Notes: generated by a model from the sequence alone, not told the origin. Counted from the stretch's first letter, positions 25,964 through 35,297 are shown. The stretch: DNA of 64,000 bases from Pantoea endophytica (GCF_002858935.1 NZ_PJRT01000033.1:372001-436000), one strand, 5' to 3'. Numbers and translations: made by a program.

Positions 25964-26445
25964 TACACAATTACTCCGTGTTCCAGGCGACCAATCAGCG
26001 TTAACACCGCATCACAACCCGCAGGCGTGCTCAGCATCTCCATCGGCAATGCATCATCCAGTGCCAACGCAGGTTGATACATCCAGCGCATGGCAGCGTC
26101 AACGTCACCGGAAAATAATTGCAATACGGCATCCAGAATTTCGAACACCTGATACACGCGCGCACCTTGCTCCACCGAAAGTTGCGATCCGGCTTTCTCG
26201 CGGCGGCGATAGGTATTGCGATCGATAGACACCATCTGGGCCACATCCAGCGGCGTTGCTTTCAGCACCGTGGCCGCGCGTTCAACGATGCCGACATCCA
26301 GACCTTCGGTGATCAACTGGTGCGCTTTCAGCGGATTACGCGGTAAGCCCATTTGATCCATAAACGATTGCTGAGCGTGCTGGATCAGCGTGGGATCGAA
26401 GACGCGTGCGGCATTGCCGTGATTGAATGGGGATGCAGTTGTCAT
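25963..26445 (-). CDS. Xre/MbcA/ParS-type antitoxin (DUF2384)
   Basis: 160 residues; the start at ATG 26445 follows AGGAGG, and the 15 codons open further upstream lack a site and would cover the operator. The N-terminal half is an Xre-like helix-turn-helix; the C-terminal part carries the DUF2384 pattern with R-R-E-K near residue 97, F-E-I-L-D-A near 117, A-M-R-W-M near 134 and a final L-x-x-L-I-G-R-L-E-H-G-V-I-V, which plugs the RES active site. Antitoxin first, toxin second is the normal order. A perfect palindrome upstream is the likely autoregulatory operator. Confidence 0.85.
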   Translation of the reverse strand: MTTASPFNHGNAARVFDPTLIQHAQQSFMDQMGLPRNPLKAHQLITEGLDVGIVERAATVLKATPLDVAQMVSIDRNTYRRREKAGSQLSVEQGARVYQVFEILDAVLQLFSGDVDAAMRWMYQPALALDDALPMEMLSTPAGCDAVLTLIGRLEHGVIV

Positions 26446-26460
26446 AACAACCTCCTGAAC

Positions 26461-26478
26461 AATGTTCATTTGAACATT
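26461..26478 (-). promoter_or_regulatory. Operator of the Xre-RES toxin-antitoxin operon
   Basis: AATGTTCA-TT-TGAACATT, an 18-base perfect palindrome 16-33 bases upstream of the antitoxin start. Its position suits repression by the antitoxin complex. A second partial half (GTGTACA) lies at about 26491. Confidence 0.65.
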
Positions 26479-26562
26479 TTGATAGCTCAAGTGTACATCA
26501 CTGCGCAGGGGTTGTCATTTTTTATACGATCTTAAAACTAATGCATTGTTAATAAACAATAA

Positions 26563-28047
26563 TCAACTGGCTTGCTGCCACATCTCGCGCATCGCCAGCT
26601 CCAGCTTTTTAAACACCCGATAACGTACGTCGTGAAACGCAACGCGCTCTGGTCGCGGCAACAATTCGCCGGGATTGATCTGCACCGCCTGCTGCGCGGC
26701 CTCGGCAAGATTGCGCCACGCGCCGACGCCCACACCGGCACACAAGGCGGCGCCCAGCGCGCCGGTCTCTTTGCACTCCGCCACGCGAATCGGTATGCCT
26801 AACACGTCAGCAAACATCTGCGGCCAGACGCAACTGCGCGCCGCGCCGCCCGACAAAATGGCCTGCGTAAAAGGGATGCCTGCCGCACGCAAGCGATCAA
26901 TATGCGCCCGATGGGCAAAGGTCACGCCTTCAAACAGCGCAAACAGCATATCGGCGCGCGTATGCCAGCCGCCTAAGCCATAAAACCCGGCCTTGGCCGG
27001 TTCCGATTTGCGTCCGGAATAGAGATAAGGATGATAGAGCGGTAGCTGGGCATTGGGTTGCACGTGCGCCACGCTATCGCTGCTGCGCACCGCGCCCTGA
27101 CCGCCGCGACCATCGTCAAATTCGCGCAGGAACCAGTCGAGATTCGCCGCCGAGGTGGCGCTGGCCTCAATCGCCATATAACGGTCGGACTCTACAATGG
27201 AGTTCATAAATACCGGGCGCAGATAATCGGGTTTATCCACCACCACCTGATTGATGCTCCACGTACCGGCGACAATTGAGGCTTCACCGGTGTTCACCAC
27301 GCCTGAACCCACGGCGCTGGCCACCACATCAAATATGCCCGCCACCACCGGAATGCCCGCCGGTAATCCGGTGAGCTGAGCAGCCCGGTCCGTGACATGG
27401 CCAACCACCTCGCAGGATTCATGCAGTTTGGGCAGCAGGGCGAGCGCCTCTTCGATGTCGTACAGCGCCATCAATTCACGGCTGTAGCTGCGCGCACGAT
27501 AATCAATTAAGCCGGCACCGGCGGCATCTGAAAAATCAGCGCTAATCGCACCGCTGAGAAAATGGGCGATAACATCTTTCGCGCAGAGTAAATGGCCGAT
27601 TTGCGCCCAGCGCTCGGGTTGATGTTGCTTAATCCAGCTGATCAATACCGGCGTTGCCGCAGGCCAGGGTTTTTGCAGCGAAATCTGGTAGATGCGCTTA
27701 TCCGCGCCGCTCATTTCCAGCGCGTGCACCGTGTCACAAGCTCGATGATCGATAGATTGAATACCAAACAGCGGCTGCTGATGCTTATCCAGCGCGTACA
27801 AACCGTTGCCGTGGCCGGCCGCGCCAACCGCAATCACATCGCTGGCGGGCGTCTCCGCCTGCTGCAGACAACGGCTCACCGCATCGCTGACGCCATGCCA
27901 GATATCCGCCACCGGCCGTTCGGCGTAGCCTTCCTGCGGACGATGGGTTTCTCCCGCGCACTCGGCCACCGACAATACGCGACCGCTGAGATCAAACAGC
28001 ACCGCTTTGATCATGGTGTTTCCGGCATCAATACCAACTATCTTCAT
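26563..28047 (-). CDS. FGGY carbohydrate kinase, LyxK-like
   Basis: 494 residues, a cytosolic ATP-dependent sugar or polyol kinase. The first phosphate loop is G-I-D-A-G-N-T-M-I-K-A-V near residue 5, and the second domain has G-T-W-S-I-N near 262, L-S-G-G-A-A-R-S near 407 and E-T-G-A-L-G-A-A near 440. It is nearer E. coli L-xylulose kinase (498) than glycerol or xylulose kinase. It is the last gene of the seven-gene operon, 60 bases after the aldolase gene. A polyol phosphorylated here would feed the GlpD-like dehydrogenase. It shares with the EryA homologue at 43685 only the family fold. The substrate is unknown. Confidence 0.82.
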   Translation of the reverse strand: MKIVGIDAGNTMIKAVLFDLSGRVLSVAECAGETHRPQEGYAERPVADIWHGVSDAVSRCLQQAETPASDVIAVGAAGHGNGLYALDKHQQPLFGIQSIDHRACDTVHALEMSGADKRIYQISLQKPWPAATPVLISWIKQHQPERWAQIGHLLCAKDVIAHFLSGAISADFSDAAGAGLIDYRARSYSRELMALYDIEEALALLPKLHESCEVVGHVTDRAAQLTGLPAGIPVVAGIFDVVASAVGSGVVNTGEASIVAGTWSINQVVVDKPDYLRPVFMNSIVESDRYMAIEASATSAANLDWFLREFDDGRGGQGAVRSSDSVAHVQPNAQLPLYHPYLYSGRKSEPAKAGFYGLGGWHTRADMLFALFEGVTFAHRAHIDRLRAAGIPFTQAILSGGAARSCVWPQMFADVLGIPIRVAECKETGALGAALCAGVGVGAWRNLAEAAQQAVQINPGELLPRPERVAFHDVRYRVFKKLELAMREMWQQAS

Positions 28048-28107
28048 ATCCGACTCCGTGCAACTGGCGAAGACGGCGCACCGCTTAAGCGCCGGTGCAG
28101 GTAAGGC

Positions 28108-28947
28108 TCAACCCTGCTGATAGATTTCCAGGGCGTCCGCGCCGCTGACGCCCTGATGAATAATCGCCATCAGCGCTTTCACCACGCGTGACGGATTATC
28201 GTGTTGATAAACATTGCGGCCATACACCATACCGCTGGCACCTTGCGCCATCAGCGCAGCACTTTTCGTCAGCACGCCAGCCAGTTCACCTTTGCCGCCG
28301 CCGCGCACCAGCGTGGGACAGCGCGCCGCTTCCACCACGCGATGAAAATCTTCCACGTTCTCAGTGGGATCGGCTTTGATGATATCGGCACCTAACTCAC
28401 GCGCCAGCCGCACCAGCGGCACAATTTTCTCGACATCGCCGAGTGAGCCGTAAGCCGCGCCTTGTCCGGCGGGGGCCATCACCAGCGGCTCAATCATCAG
28501 CGGCATGGCGTAGCGATCGCAAGCCTGGCGCAAGCGGCCAATATTTTCGACGCACATGCGGAAAATGCCCGGTTCATCCGGGATCAGATAGAGGTTTACA
28601 ACCACTGCGGCGGCGTCCATCTGCAATGCGGCAAGAATCGGTTCATCCGGATTGTGCAGCACCGCCCACATTTCCCGATGACGCGCCGCGTTGTAGGCAT
28701 TGCCCACATCGGTGCGCAACACCAGCGCCGGTTTACGTCCCGCCACACGCTGCAGCAGATCGGCCTGACCGTAGTTGACCTGAATCGCATCCGGCTGCGC
28801 GGCGATCAGGTTATCCATCACGCCCTCAATATTCTCCAGACCGATGAGAAAATCGGGCTCGTTGGCGATACCGTGATCAATGGCGACATCCAGACATTTA
28901 CCGTGCTGAAACAGACGCTGCATGCGCACTTTATTGGTTACTAACAT
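28108..28947 (-). CDS. Class I DeoC/LsrF-family aldolase
   Basis: 279 residues, start at ATG 28947 behind CAGGAGGAAAC; the frame extends upstream inside the dehydrogenase gene without a site. It belongs to the FbaB/LacD/LsrF group of Schiff-base aldolases. Visible are C-L-D-V-A-I-D-H-G near residue 20 and the lysine in A-D-I-I-K-A-D-P-T-E, Lys191, which matches the imine-forming residue of FbaB and LsrF. Phosphate-binding G-G-G-K and G-A-S-G-M-V-Y-G-R-N follow. In this operon it would split the keto-sugar phosphate made by the dehydrogenase, plausibly releasing dihydroxyacetone phosphate or a related triose. It overlaps the dehydrogenase by 17 bases. Confidence 0.8.
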   Translation of the reverse strand: MLVTNKVRMQRLFQHGKCLDVAIDHGIANEPDFLIGLENIEGVMDNLIAAQPDAIQVNYGQADLLQRVAGRKPALVLRTDVGNAYNAARHREMWAVLHNPDEPILAALQMDAAAVVVNLYLIPDEPGIFRMCVENIGRLRQACDRYAMPLMIEPLVMAPAGQGAAYGSLGDVEKIVPLVRLARELGADIIKADPTENVEDFHRVVEAARCPTLVRGGGKGELAGVLTKSAALMAQGASGMVYGRNVYQHDNPSRVVKALMAIIHQGVSGADALEIYQQG

Positions 28948-30685
28948 GTCGTGTTTCCTCCTGAAAAACCGTGGGGTAAAGGCCGGTAAGGCCGTGCAAC
29001 CTTGCCAGATTGGCGCAGCCGCACTGCAGCAGCTGCGCGCGTTCGCTATCGCTCCAGCCGAGCGTTGCGGCCATGATCTGCGCGATCTCCTGCACCAGCG
29101 GCGCGCTAAGTTCACCGCAAATCGCTAGCGAGGTGCGGCGCACTAGCAAATCCTCCAGCTGACAAACCTGTTCGTGCTCAATCAGATACCGCAATTCGAC
29201 ATCGCTGTAGGCGGCGTGATGCTGCAACATTTGCTCGCCGTGCTGCTGGATCAGCGCCAGCAGCGGCACGGCGCGGCTGCCGTAACGTTTGGCGAGTTGC
29301 ATTACGCGCGGTAGCGGCGCGCCATAACGCTGCGCCAGTTGCGCCAGCCACGCGGTTTGTCCAGAAGGTTTGGGGAAATCACGTCCGCCGCCAATCGGCA
29401 CATCACCGCTGGAGACCTGACGTTTTTCGCCGAGCAGCCGCAGCACGCGATCCGCCGCCTCTTCACCAAACTGGCGGAAAGTGGTCCATTTACCGCCGAC
29501 TAAACAGAGCGTGCTCCAGGCGCGATTGGCGTCAGCTGGCAACACCACTAACGAGTGATTGCGCGAGATTTGGCCGTTAAGTTTGGCCTCGCTGGCGGGC
29601 AGCGGACGTACGCCGCAGAAGGTGTAAACGATGGCGGAATCCGCCACCTCGATATGCGGGAAGACGAAGCGCAGTGACTCCAGGATATAACTCTTTTCCT
29701 CCTCTTCGCACACCACTGCATCGGGATCGTCCACGCGGATATCGGTGGAACCCACCAGCACCTTGCCAAACCACGGAAACATGATGCAGACGCGGCCTTC
29801 CTGGTTTTCGAAATAGACCATTTCGCCGTCCAGCATCTGCAGCAATTCGGGATGATCGAGGATCAGATGCGAACCTTTGGTGCCGCCAATCAGCTTTGGC
29901 AGATCGCGGTTGGAGGTGATGCGTTGGTTAAGCTGGTCGATCCAGGCGCCACCGGCATTCACCAGCACATGCGGTTGCAGGCTAAATCGCTCACCGCTTA
30001 ACGCATCCTGCAAAATAACCGTTTCGCCCTCGGCGCTGACCAGCTGCAGATAATTGAGCGCCAGCGCCTCTGGACAGGCTTTTTCGGCATCATCAATCAG
30101 CTCAAATCCCAGCCGTTCCGGCGCGCTGATCCAGGCATCGTAATAGCTGGCGCTGTATTTCACCCAGGGCGCGAATCCCGGCCAGCGGTCACGCGTGGCG
30201 GCTTCATTGCGCACCTGATGCTTCGGCATCGATCCATATTGGCGGGTGTAAATGTCATACAGGCTAAGCCCGGTTTTGATCAGCAACGCCCCGCGCCGCG
30301 TCGGTTTATCGCTCAGGCGTAGAAAACGGCGGGTAGCATTCACTAAACCGCCAGCGAGATTATCGATCGGCACCGTGGTGCGTAGGGGGAAAACATAGTG
30401 CGAAGCATTTTTCAGCAGGCGATCGCGCTCGGTGACCGACTCTTTGACCAGCGTAAATTCACCGGTTTCCAGATACCGCAAACCGCCGTGAATCATGCGC
30501 GACAGCGCACCGCTGGCGGCCTGACACCAGTCGCCTTTTTCCACCAGAATCGCCGGAATGCCCTGCAGCGCCAGCTCACGAAAAGTGCTGATGCCGTTGA
30601 TGCCGCCGCCGACAATCAACACCGGTGTCGATGAACGCAGGCGCAGGGCGCTCAGGCGTTGTTCGCGGGTTTTAATGTTATCCAT
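28931..30685 (-). CDS. FAD-dependent GlpA/GlpD-like polyol-phosphate dehydrogenase
   Basis: 584 residues. The FAD motif V-G-G-G-I-N-G near residue 26 is followed by G-A-L-S-R-M-I-H-G-G-L-R-Y-L-E near 58, the hallmark of glycerol-3-phosphate dehydrogenases, and by K-G-S-H-L-I near 270 and V-L-V-G-S-T-D near 310. The C-terminal DAO_C-like region contains R-R-T-S-L. GlpA and GlpD act at the inner membrane and pass electrons to quinone. With the kinase and aldolase of the same operon, a longer-chain polyol phosphate is the likelier substrate. It differs from EryB (42148) in length (584 against 508). Its start overlaps the SorC gene by 8 bases. Confidence 0.82.
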   Translation of the reverse strand: MDNIKTREQRLSALRLRSSTPVLIVGGGINGISTFRELALQGIPAILVEKGDWCQAASGALSRMIHGGLRYLETGEFTLVKESVTERDRLLKNASHYVFPLRTTVPIDNLAGGLVNATRRFLRLSDKPTRRGALLIKTGLSLYDIYTRQYGSMPKHQVRNEAATRDRWPGFAPWVKYSASYYDAWISAPERLGFELIDDAEKACPEALALNYLQLVSAEGETVILQDALSGERFSLQPHVLVNAGGAWIDQLNQRITSNRDLPKLIGGTKGSHLILDHPELLQMLDGEMVYFENQEGRVCIMFPWFGKVLVGSTDIRVDDPDAVVCEEEEKSYILESLRFVFPHIEVADSAIVYTFCGVRPLPASEAKLNGQISRNHSLVVLPADANRAWSTLCLVGGKWTTFRQFGEEAADRVLRLLGEKRQVSSGDVPIGGGRDFPKPSGQTAWLAQLAQRYGAPLPRVMQLAKRYGSRAVPLLALIQQHGEQMLQHHAAYSDVELRYLIEHEQVCQLEDLLVRRTSLAICGELSAPLVQEIAQIMAATLGWSDSERAQLLQCGCANLARLHGLTGLYPTVFQEETRHVSNQ

Positions 30686-31667
30686 GAGATGCTCCTCGGC
30701 TCAGGGCCAATTCCAGTACGCCTGCCGCAGTCGATTCATCAGTGACCATGCCTTTCAGCCACTGACCGTGCAGCACGCAGTCAATCGGGTCCACTTTGTC
30801 ACGACCAGCCACCACCGCCATTGAGAAGGGAATGCGTTGCAGTTCAGGCAACGTCAGGCCAACTAAACGCCGGTTGGCATCGAACGGAGCCGGTTGGCCG
30901 TTAGCATCCAGCAGCCAGGCTAACAGTTCACTGCGCGCACCGCTGGTTTCAATGCTGGAGGAAGCATGGCGCGCCGAGAGGTTAAGATCGTAGTAGCTGG
31001 AATTGTCGCTATGAATTGATCCTAAACCCACTACCGCTAACGTGGCGTTACGCGCTTTATCCAGCACCTGGTCGACGGCGCTAATGCCCATCAGCATGTC
31101 GCGTTCATCGGCAGAATCAGTAAACAGCGGGGCGTGAATCTGCCATGCGTGTCCGCCAAGACGCGCCGCCATTTCCGAGGCCACATGATTGACGTCGGTG
31201 TAATGTTTGCCTTGCACGCAGCCCAGCGCGGGTACCACTTGAACATCGTATTTACGTGAGGGCTGTAATGCTTCAACCAGCGCACTTACACCTTTGCCAC
31301 CAGTAATAGCAATGACATCGCCATCCTTTAGACGTGATAACAAATATTCTGCCGCCGCTGCGCCGACCATTTGCAGACTATGATCCTCACTGCGTGCAAC
31401 GTTCGGCGCCACCACCACCTGTTGCAACTGACCGAGGGCAGCCAGATCGCTCTCCAGTTGATGTGCTGAAAGCCAGGGGGATTTGATGGTGATTTCCACC
31501 ATGCCGCTCTCCTTGCCCTGACGTATCAGACGATTAACACTGGCAACCGATAAGCCGGTTTCAACCGCAATCTCCGACTGTTTCTTGCCATCGAGGTAAT
31601 ACATCACCAGAACCTGGTAAATCTGACGCGCGCTATGAAACGCAGGGTGCTCATTAGCGAATTCCAT
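30678..31667 (-). CDS. SorC/DeoR-type sugar-binding regulator
   Basis: 329 residues from ATG 31667; a GTG eight codons earlier overlaps the permease stop. An N-terminal helix-turn-helix (residues about 20-50, K-K-Q-S-E-I-A-V-E-T-G-L-S-V-A-S-V-N-R) precedes a large sugar-phosphate-binding domain of the LsrR/DeoR/EryD kind. Such proteins are released from DNA by a phosphorylated pathway intermediate. Being inside the operon it can autoregulate; the 36-bp palindrome at 35298-35333 is the obvious target. Confidence 0.85.
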   Translation of the reverse strand: MEFANEHPAFHSARQIYQVLVMYYLDGKKQSEIAVETGLSVASVNRLIRQGKESGMVEITIKSPWLSAHQLESDLAALGQLQQVVVAPNVARSEDHSLQMVGAAAAEYLLSRLKDGDVIAITGGKGVSALVEALQPSRKYDVQVVPALGCVQGKHYTDVNHVASEMAARLGGHAWQIHAPLFTDSADERDMLMGISAVDQVLDKARNATLAVVGLGSIHSDNSSYYDLNLSARHASSSIETSGARSELLAWLLDANGQPAPFDANRRLVGLTLPELQRIPFSMAVVAGRDKVDPIDCVLHGQWLKGMVTDESTAAGVLELALSRGASHG

Positions 31668-31680
31668 GGGCGATAATTCC

Positions 31681-32676
31681 TTATGCAGCACGGTATTTAT
31701 TCAGTAAGTGATCGATTGAGACGGCGGCCAGTAAAATCAAACCTTTAATCAACTCCTGCCAGTAAACGGAGACGTTGATTAATATTAGCGAGCTGGTGAC
31801 GATCGACAGCAATGCAACACCAAGCACCGCGCCAAGAATTGAGCCAGTGCCACCTTTCAGACTCGCGCCGCCAATGACCGCCGCTGCAATGACATTCAGT
31901 TCCATACCGACACCAAAGGTTGGCGTTGCAGAGCCAAGACGTGCCATATAAATAATGCCGGCGAGTCCTGCCAGCGTAGAGGTCAGTACTGTGACCCACA
32001 ATTTGATGCGATTAATGTTGATGCCGGAATAGGCGGCGGCACGTTCATTACTGCCGGTGTAGAACACTTTGCGAAATAACGTGGCTTTACGCAGCAAGAA
32101 GTCGAACAGTGCGACCAGCACGAAGAACAGCAGGATAACGAACGGAACGCCCCACAGAGCGCCCTGGCCGATAAATTTGAAACTCACGGGCAGGGTAAAT
32201 AATGATAGCGGCGTTCCCTGAGTGACGATCATACACAGGCCGCGCACGATAACCATCGCCGCCAGCGAAGCGATAAAGTGACTGAGGCCGATTTTTGTTA
32301 CCGTCAGCCCCATTAAAAAGCCAATCAGCGCCGCCGCCGCAATGCCGCCTACGCCAGCCAGCCAGGGATCCACGCCGCTAAGAAATAGCTGCCCAGCGAC
32401 CACCATTGAAAGACAAACCACTGCGCCAACCGAAAGGTCGATACCGCCAACTATTAGCAGAATAGTCATGCCAATCACCACAATGCCTTCAATTGAAAAC
32501 GACAGTAGCATCGCCTTCATGTTGGCCCAGGTGAGAAAGTAGGGGGAAGTGAAACTCATCACCACGAAGATCAGTGCAATGATCGCAATCAGTCCCACTT
32601 CGCGCTGTTTATGAATGCCGCCAAACAGAGACCAACGCGATTTTTGCAGTGTAGGCAAGGTGGTATTCATTGTCAT
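31681..32676 (-). CDS. ABC sugar transporter permease (RbsC type)
   Basis: 331 residues with eight to ten helices; carries the ribose-family permease block G-G-I-D-L-S-V-G-A-V near residue 73 and A-A-V-I-G-G-A-S-L-K-G-G-T-G-S near 267. A single permease implies a homodimeric channel, unlike the LsrC/LsrD pair. Its ATG overlaps the ATPase stop (ATGA). Part of the CUT2-class importer with 32673 and 34192. Confidence 0.88.
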   Translation of the reverse strand: MTMNTTLPTLQKSRWSLFGGIHKQREVGLIAIIALIFVVMSFTSPYFLTWANMKAMLLSFSIEGIVVIGMTILLIVGGIDLSVGAVVCLSMVVAGQLFLSGVDPWLAGVGGIAAAALIGFLMGLTVTKIGLSHFIASLAAMVIVRGLCMIVTQGTPLSLFTLPVSFKFIGQGALWGVPFVILLFFVLVALFDFLLRKATLFRKVFYTGSNERAAAYSGININRIKLWVTVLTSTLAGLAGIIYMARLGSATPTFGVGMELNVIAAAVIGGASLKGGTGSILGAVLGVALLSIVTSSLILINVSVYWQELIKGLILLAAVSIDHLLNKYRAA

Positions 32677-34181
32677 ACAGCCTCCGCTTCTGGAATGATG
32701 CCAGCCGCTAGCCGCATCAGGTTCTCTTCATTCATTGCCTCACCGGTCACTTCTCCGCTCATGCGCCCTTCATGAATCACGATGATGCGATCACACAGGC
32801 CAATGAGTTCCGGTAACTCTGATGAAATCACGATTAAACCCACACCGCTGGCCGCCAGTTTGGCGAGAATACTGTAGATCTCAGCCTTGGCGCTGACATC
32901 CACGCCACGTGTTGGTTCGTCAAGAAACACAATTTCCGGCTGTACCGATAACACGCGTGCTAGCGCGACTTTCTGCTGATTCCCACCCGATAGCGACGAC
33001 ACCGGATCGCTTAATTTGGCAAGCTTGAGTTTCACTTGCTTTGCCAGCGCCTCTGCCTGCTGACGCTCAAGCTGTGGACTGAGCAACAAACGATGATGAC
33101 TGACTGCGTTGACATCCAGAGCCGAAATGTTCCATTCGATCGGCATCGTTAAAAAAAGTCCGGCATCTTTGCGATCCTCCGACAAATAGACCATGCGCAG
33201 CGCAATACTCGCGGCGTAATCCCTCAATGTCACAGCTTTGCTCTTGATACGGATTGCGCCACGTTTGATGGGCAGTAAACCGCAGATACCCTGCGCAATT
33301 TCGCTGCGTCCTGCCCCCATCAAACCGCCAATGCCAAGGATTTCGCCGGGACGCAAATCAAAATTGATATCGTGGAAGTGTTTGCCATCGCCAAGCTCAC
33401 GCACTTCAAGCAATGGTGAAGCGGCGCTAACTGGGCGTTTATCAGGATAGAGTTGCGACAGTTCTCGTCCGACCAAACGTGTAATCACTTCATCGGGCGT
33501 CATGTTTTGCAGCGTTGAACTGTGTACCGTAAGGCCATCGCGTAGAATGGTGATGTGCTGGCATAGCGCAAAAATCTCTGCCATGCGATGGCTGATATAG
33601 ACCACTGAAATACCTTGCGCCTGCAACTGGCGCACAATCGTAAACAGCGTTTGAGCCTCTGGTTCGGTTAGCGCGGCGGTGGGTTCATCCAGAATGAGCA
33701 GGCGACAATCCAGCGTCAGCGCTTTGGCGATCTCCACCAGTTGCTGCTGAGAGAGAGAAAGTTCACCCACTTTTTTAGTCACCGCTATCGGCGCGAGTCG
33801 ATTCATCACCTGCTGCGCTTTTTCACGTAGTACTTTATGCGGCATGAGCACGCCGCGCTGGCCAGCGGCATGCGCCATCCAAATGTTTTCATAAATGCTG
33901 ATATCAGGACAAAGAGCAATTTCCTGATGTACCAGACCAATGCCAAGACTCTGTGCTTCACGTGGTGAGCGAATGGTCACGGCCTTGCCACACAGCAATA
34001 TCTCGCCACCATCTGGACGCAAAATGCCATCAATAATGTTCATCAACGTTGATTTTCCAGCGCCATTCTCTCCGGCCAGCGCATGAATTTCTCCCGCGCG
34101 GAGGGTGAGATCTACCCCCTGTAAAGCCCGTACCGCGCCAAAACTTTTAGTGATGCCACGTAATTCCAATAGTGCTGTCAT
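32673..34181 (-). CDS. ABC sugar transporter ATPase, tandem domains (RbsA type)
   Basis: 502 residues. Two ABC domains lie in tandem: Walker A G-E-N-G-A-G-K-S-T in the first (near residue 38), signature L-S-L-S-Q-Q-Q (degenerate), and in the second the degenerate P-loop G-G-L-M-G-A-G-R-S with signature L-S-G-G-N-Q-Q-K-V and Walker B V-F-L-D-E-P-T-R-G-V-D. This asymmetry is normal for CUT2 ATPases. The start is put at ATG 34181 (AAGG eight bases upstream) rather than the ATG at 34199, which overlaps the binding-protein stop. It energises import for the 26.5-35.2 kb operon. Confidence 0.88.
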   Translation of the reverse strand: MTALLELRGITKSFGAVRALQGVDLTLRAGEIHALAGENGAGKSTLMNIIDGILRPDGGEILLCGKAVTIRSPREAQSLGIGLVHQEIALCPDISIYENIWMAHAAGQRGVLMPHKVLREKAQQVMNRLAPIAVTKKVGELSLSQQQLVEIAKALTLDCRLLILDEPTAALTEPEAQTLFTIVRQLQAQGISVVYISHRMAEIFALCQHITILRDGLTVHSSTLQNMTPDEVITRLVGRELSQLYPDKRPVSAASPLLEVRELGDGKHFHDINFDLRPGEILGIGGLMGAGRSEIAQGICGLLPIKRGAIRIKSKAVTLRDYAASIALRMVYLSEDRKDAGLFLTMPIEWNISALDVNAVSHHRLLLSPQLERQQAEALAKQVKLKLAKLSDPVSSLSGGNQQKVALARVLSVQPEIVFLDEPTRGVDVSAKAEIYSILAKLAASGVGLIVISSELPELIGLCDRIIVIHEGRMSGEVTGEAMNEENLMRLAAGIIPEAEAV

Positions 34182-34191
34182 AATCGTCGCC

Positions 34192-35217
34192 TTACTCATT
34201 GATGCCTTTAGTGCCGCGGCGTTTCAGATAAGCATCCCAGCGGAAATCATCGGCGTTGTCTTTAGTCACCACCGCATAACCGTTATCAAGGATTGGGAAG
34301 GCAAAAGGATTGGTCCCGTTGCGTTTGGCGTCATTCATCGGATCGATCAGTTCAGGATGGGCAGCAAGGAACAAGGTCATAAAACCCATATAGCCCTGGA
34401 TGCCCTGATTTGGATTGATTGCGCCAAATACCTGACCGCTTTTAATCATATCCAGCACCTTAGCGTTGACATCCACGGTCATCACTTTCACTTTGCCGCC
34501 GTTTTCAGCCACTGCCTGCGCAGCACCAATCGCAGAGCTGGCTTCCGGCATAAAGATGCCTTTCAGATTGGGGTTCGCCTGCAACATTGAGAGTACGGCG
34601 TTATAGGCTTTCGAAGGGTCCTGATTCGTCGCAGCGCGTGCGACTAATTTGCTGTCAGGAAAGGCGGTTTTCATCTCATTAATAAACGCAGTGACACGCC
34701 TATCGTGATTATCCTGACCGGGGTTTTCCAGCACCGCAAATTCGGCACCTTTACCCATTGCTTTCCCTAGTTCGTCGGCTGCGGCTTTACCCTCACGGAA
34801 ATTGTCTGAGGTGATATAAGCAACGCGTTTACTGTTAGGTGAATCGGCGGCAAACGTTACCACTGGAATGCCCATTTCAGCAGCACGATTAATGGGCTCA
34901 ATAAAGGGGTCAGGATTCATCGGATGAAGAAAAATACCGGCGGGTTTTTGTGCCAGGATTTGTTCAAAGCTCGAGAGTTGCTGGTTAACGTCATAAGCGG
35001 GTGTGCCACCGTATACGGTCTTACAGCCCAGCTGATGCGCAGCCTGCTTGAACATTTCGTAAACCGGGAACCAATACTCTACGCCTGTCACCATCACGTT
35101 CATGTAGTAAGTTTCGCCGGGTTTACAGCGAAATTGAGGCGCATCCGCTGCTTGCGTGATGCTGGTGAAACTGCCCGCCATGAATAAACTGGCGAGTAGA
35201 ACAGTGATTTTTTTCAT
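34192..35217 (-). CDS. Periplasmic sugar-binding protein
   Basis: 341 residues. MKKITVLLASLFMAGSFTSI begins a signal peptide cleaved after T-Q-A-A or nearby. The rest is a two-lobed periplasmic-binding-protein-like (RbsB/RhaS group) domain, with L-H-P-M-N-P-D-P-F near residue 102 and T-V-D-V-N near 245. It has two cysteines near the start of the mature chain (C-K-P-G and G-C-K-T). It is the first gene after the operator-promoter at 35298-35364 and defines the uptake specificity of the operon. It is not a recognisable LsrB. Confidence 0.86.
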   Translation of the reverse strand: MKKITVLLASLFMAGSFTSITQAADAPQFRCKPGETYYMNVMVTGVEYWFPVYEMFKQAAHQLGCKTVYGGTPAYDVNQQLSSFEQILAQKPAGIFLHPMNPDPFIEPINRAAEMGIPVVTFAADSPNSKRVAYITSDNFREGKAAADELGKAMGKGAEFAVLENPGQDNHDRRVTAFINEMKTAFPDSKLVARAATNQDPSKAYNAVLSMLQANPNLKGIFMPEASSAIGAAQAVAENGGKVKVMTVDVNAKVLDMIKSGQVFGAINPNQGIQGYMGFMTLFLAAHPELIDPMNDAKRNGTNPFAFPILDNGYAVVTKDNADDFRWDAYLKRRGTKGINE

Positions 35218-35297
35218 GTTTATTCCCCGGAACTGACGCTGAATGTGTATGGCTCAGCCGTGACGACAAAACGCGGAAAAACGAGCCGGGGTTAACC

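Noticed and set aside
28931-30685. Fusion or frameshift suggested by the extra length (584 residues)
   Set aside because: The frame is continuous, and both FAD and C-terminal domains are in order; GlpA-type proteins reach similar length.
26563-35217. Identification of this operon as lsr (AI-2 uptake and processing)
   Set aside because: Kinase, SorC regulator and LsrF-like aldolase fit, but there is only one permease, no lsrG, a binding protein unlike LsrB, and an extra GlpD-like dehydrogenase.
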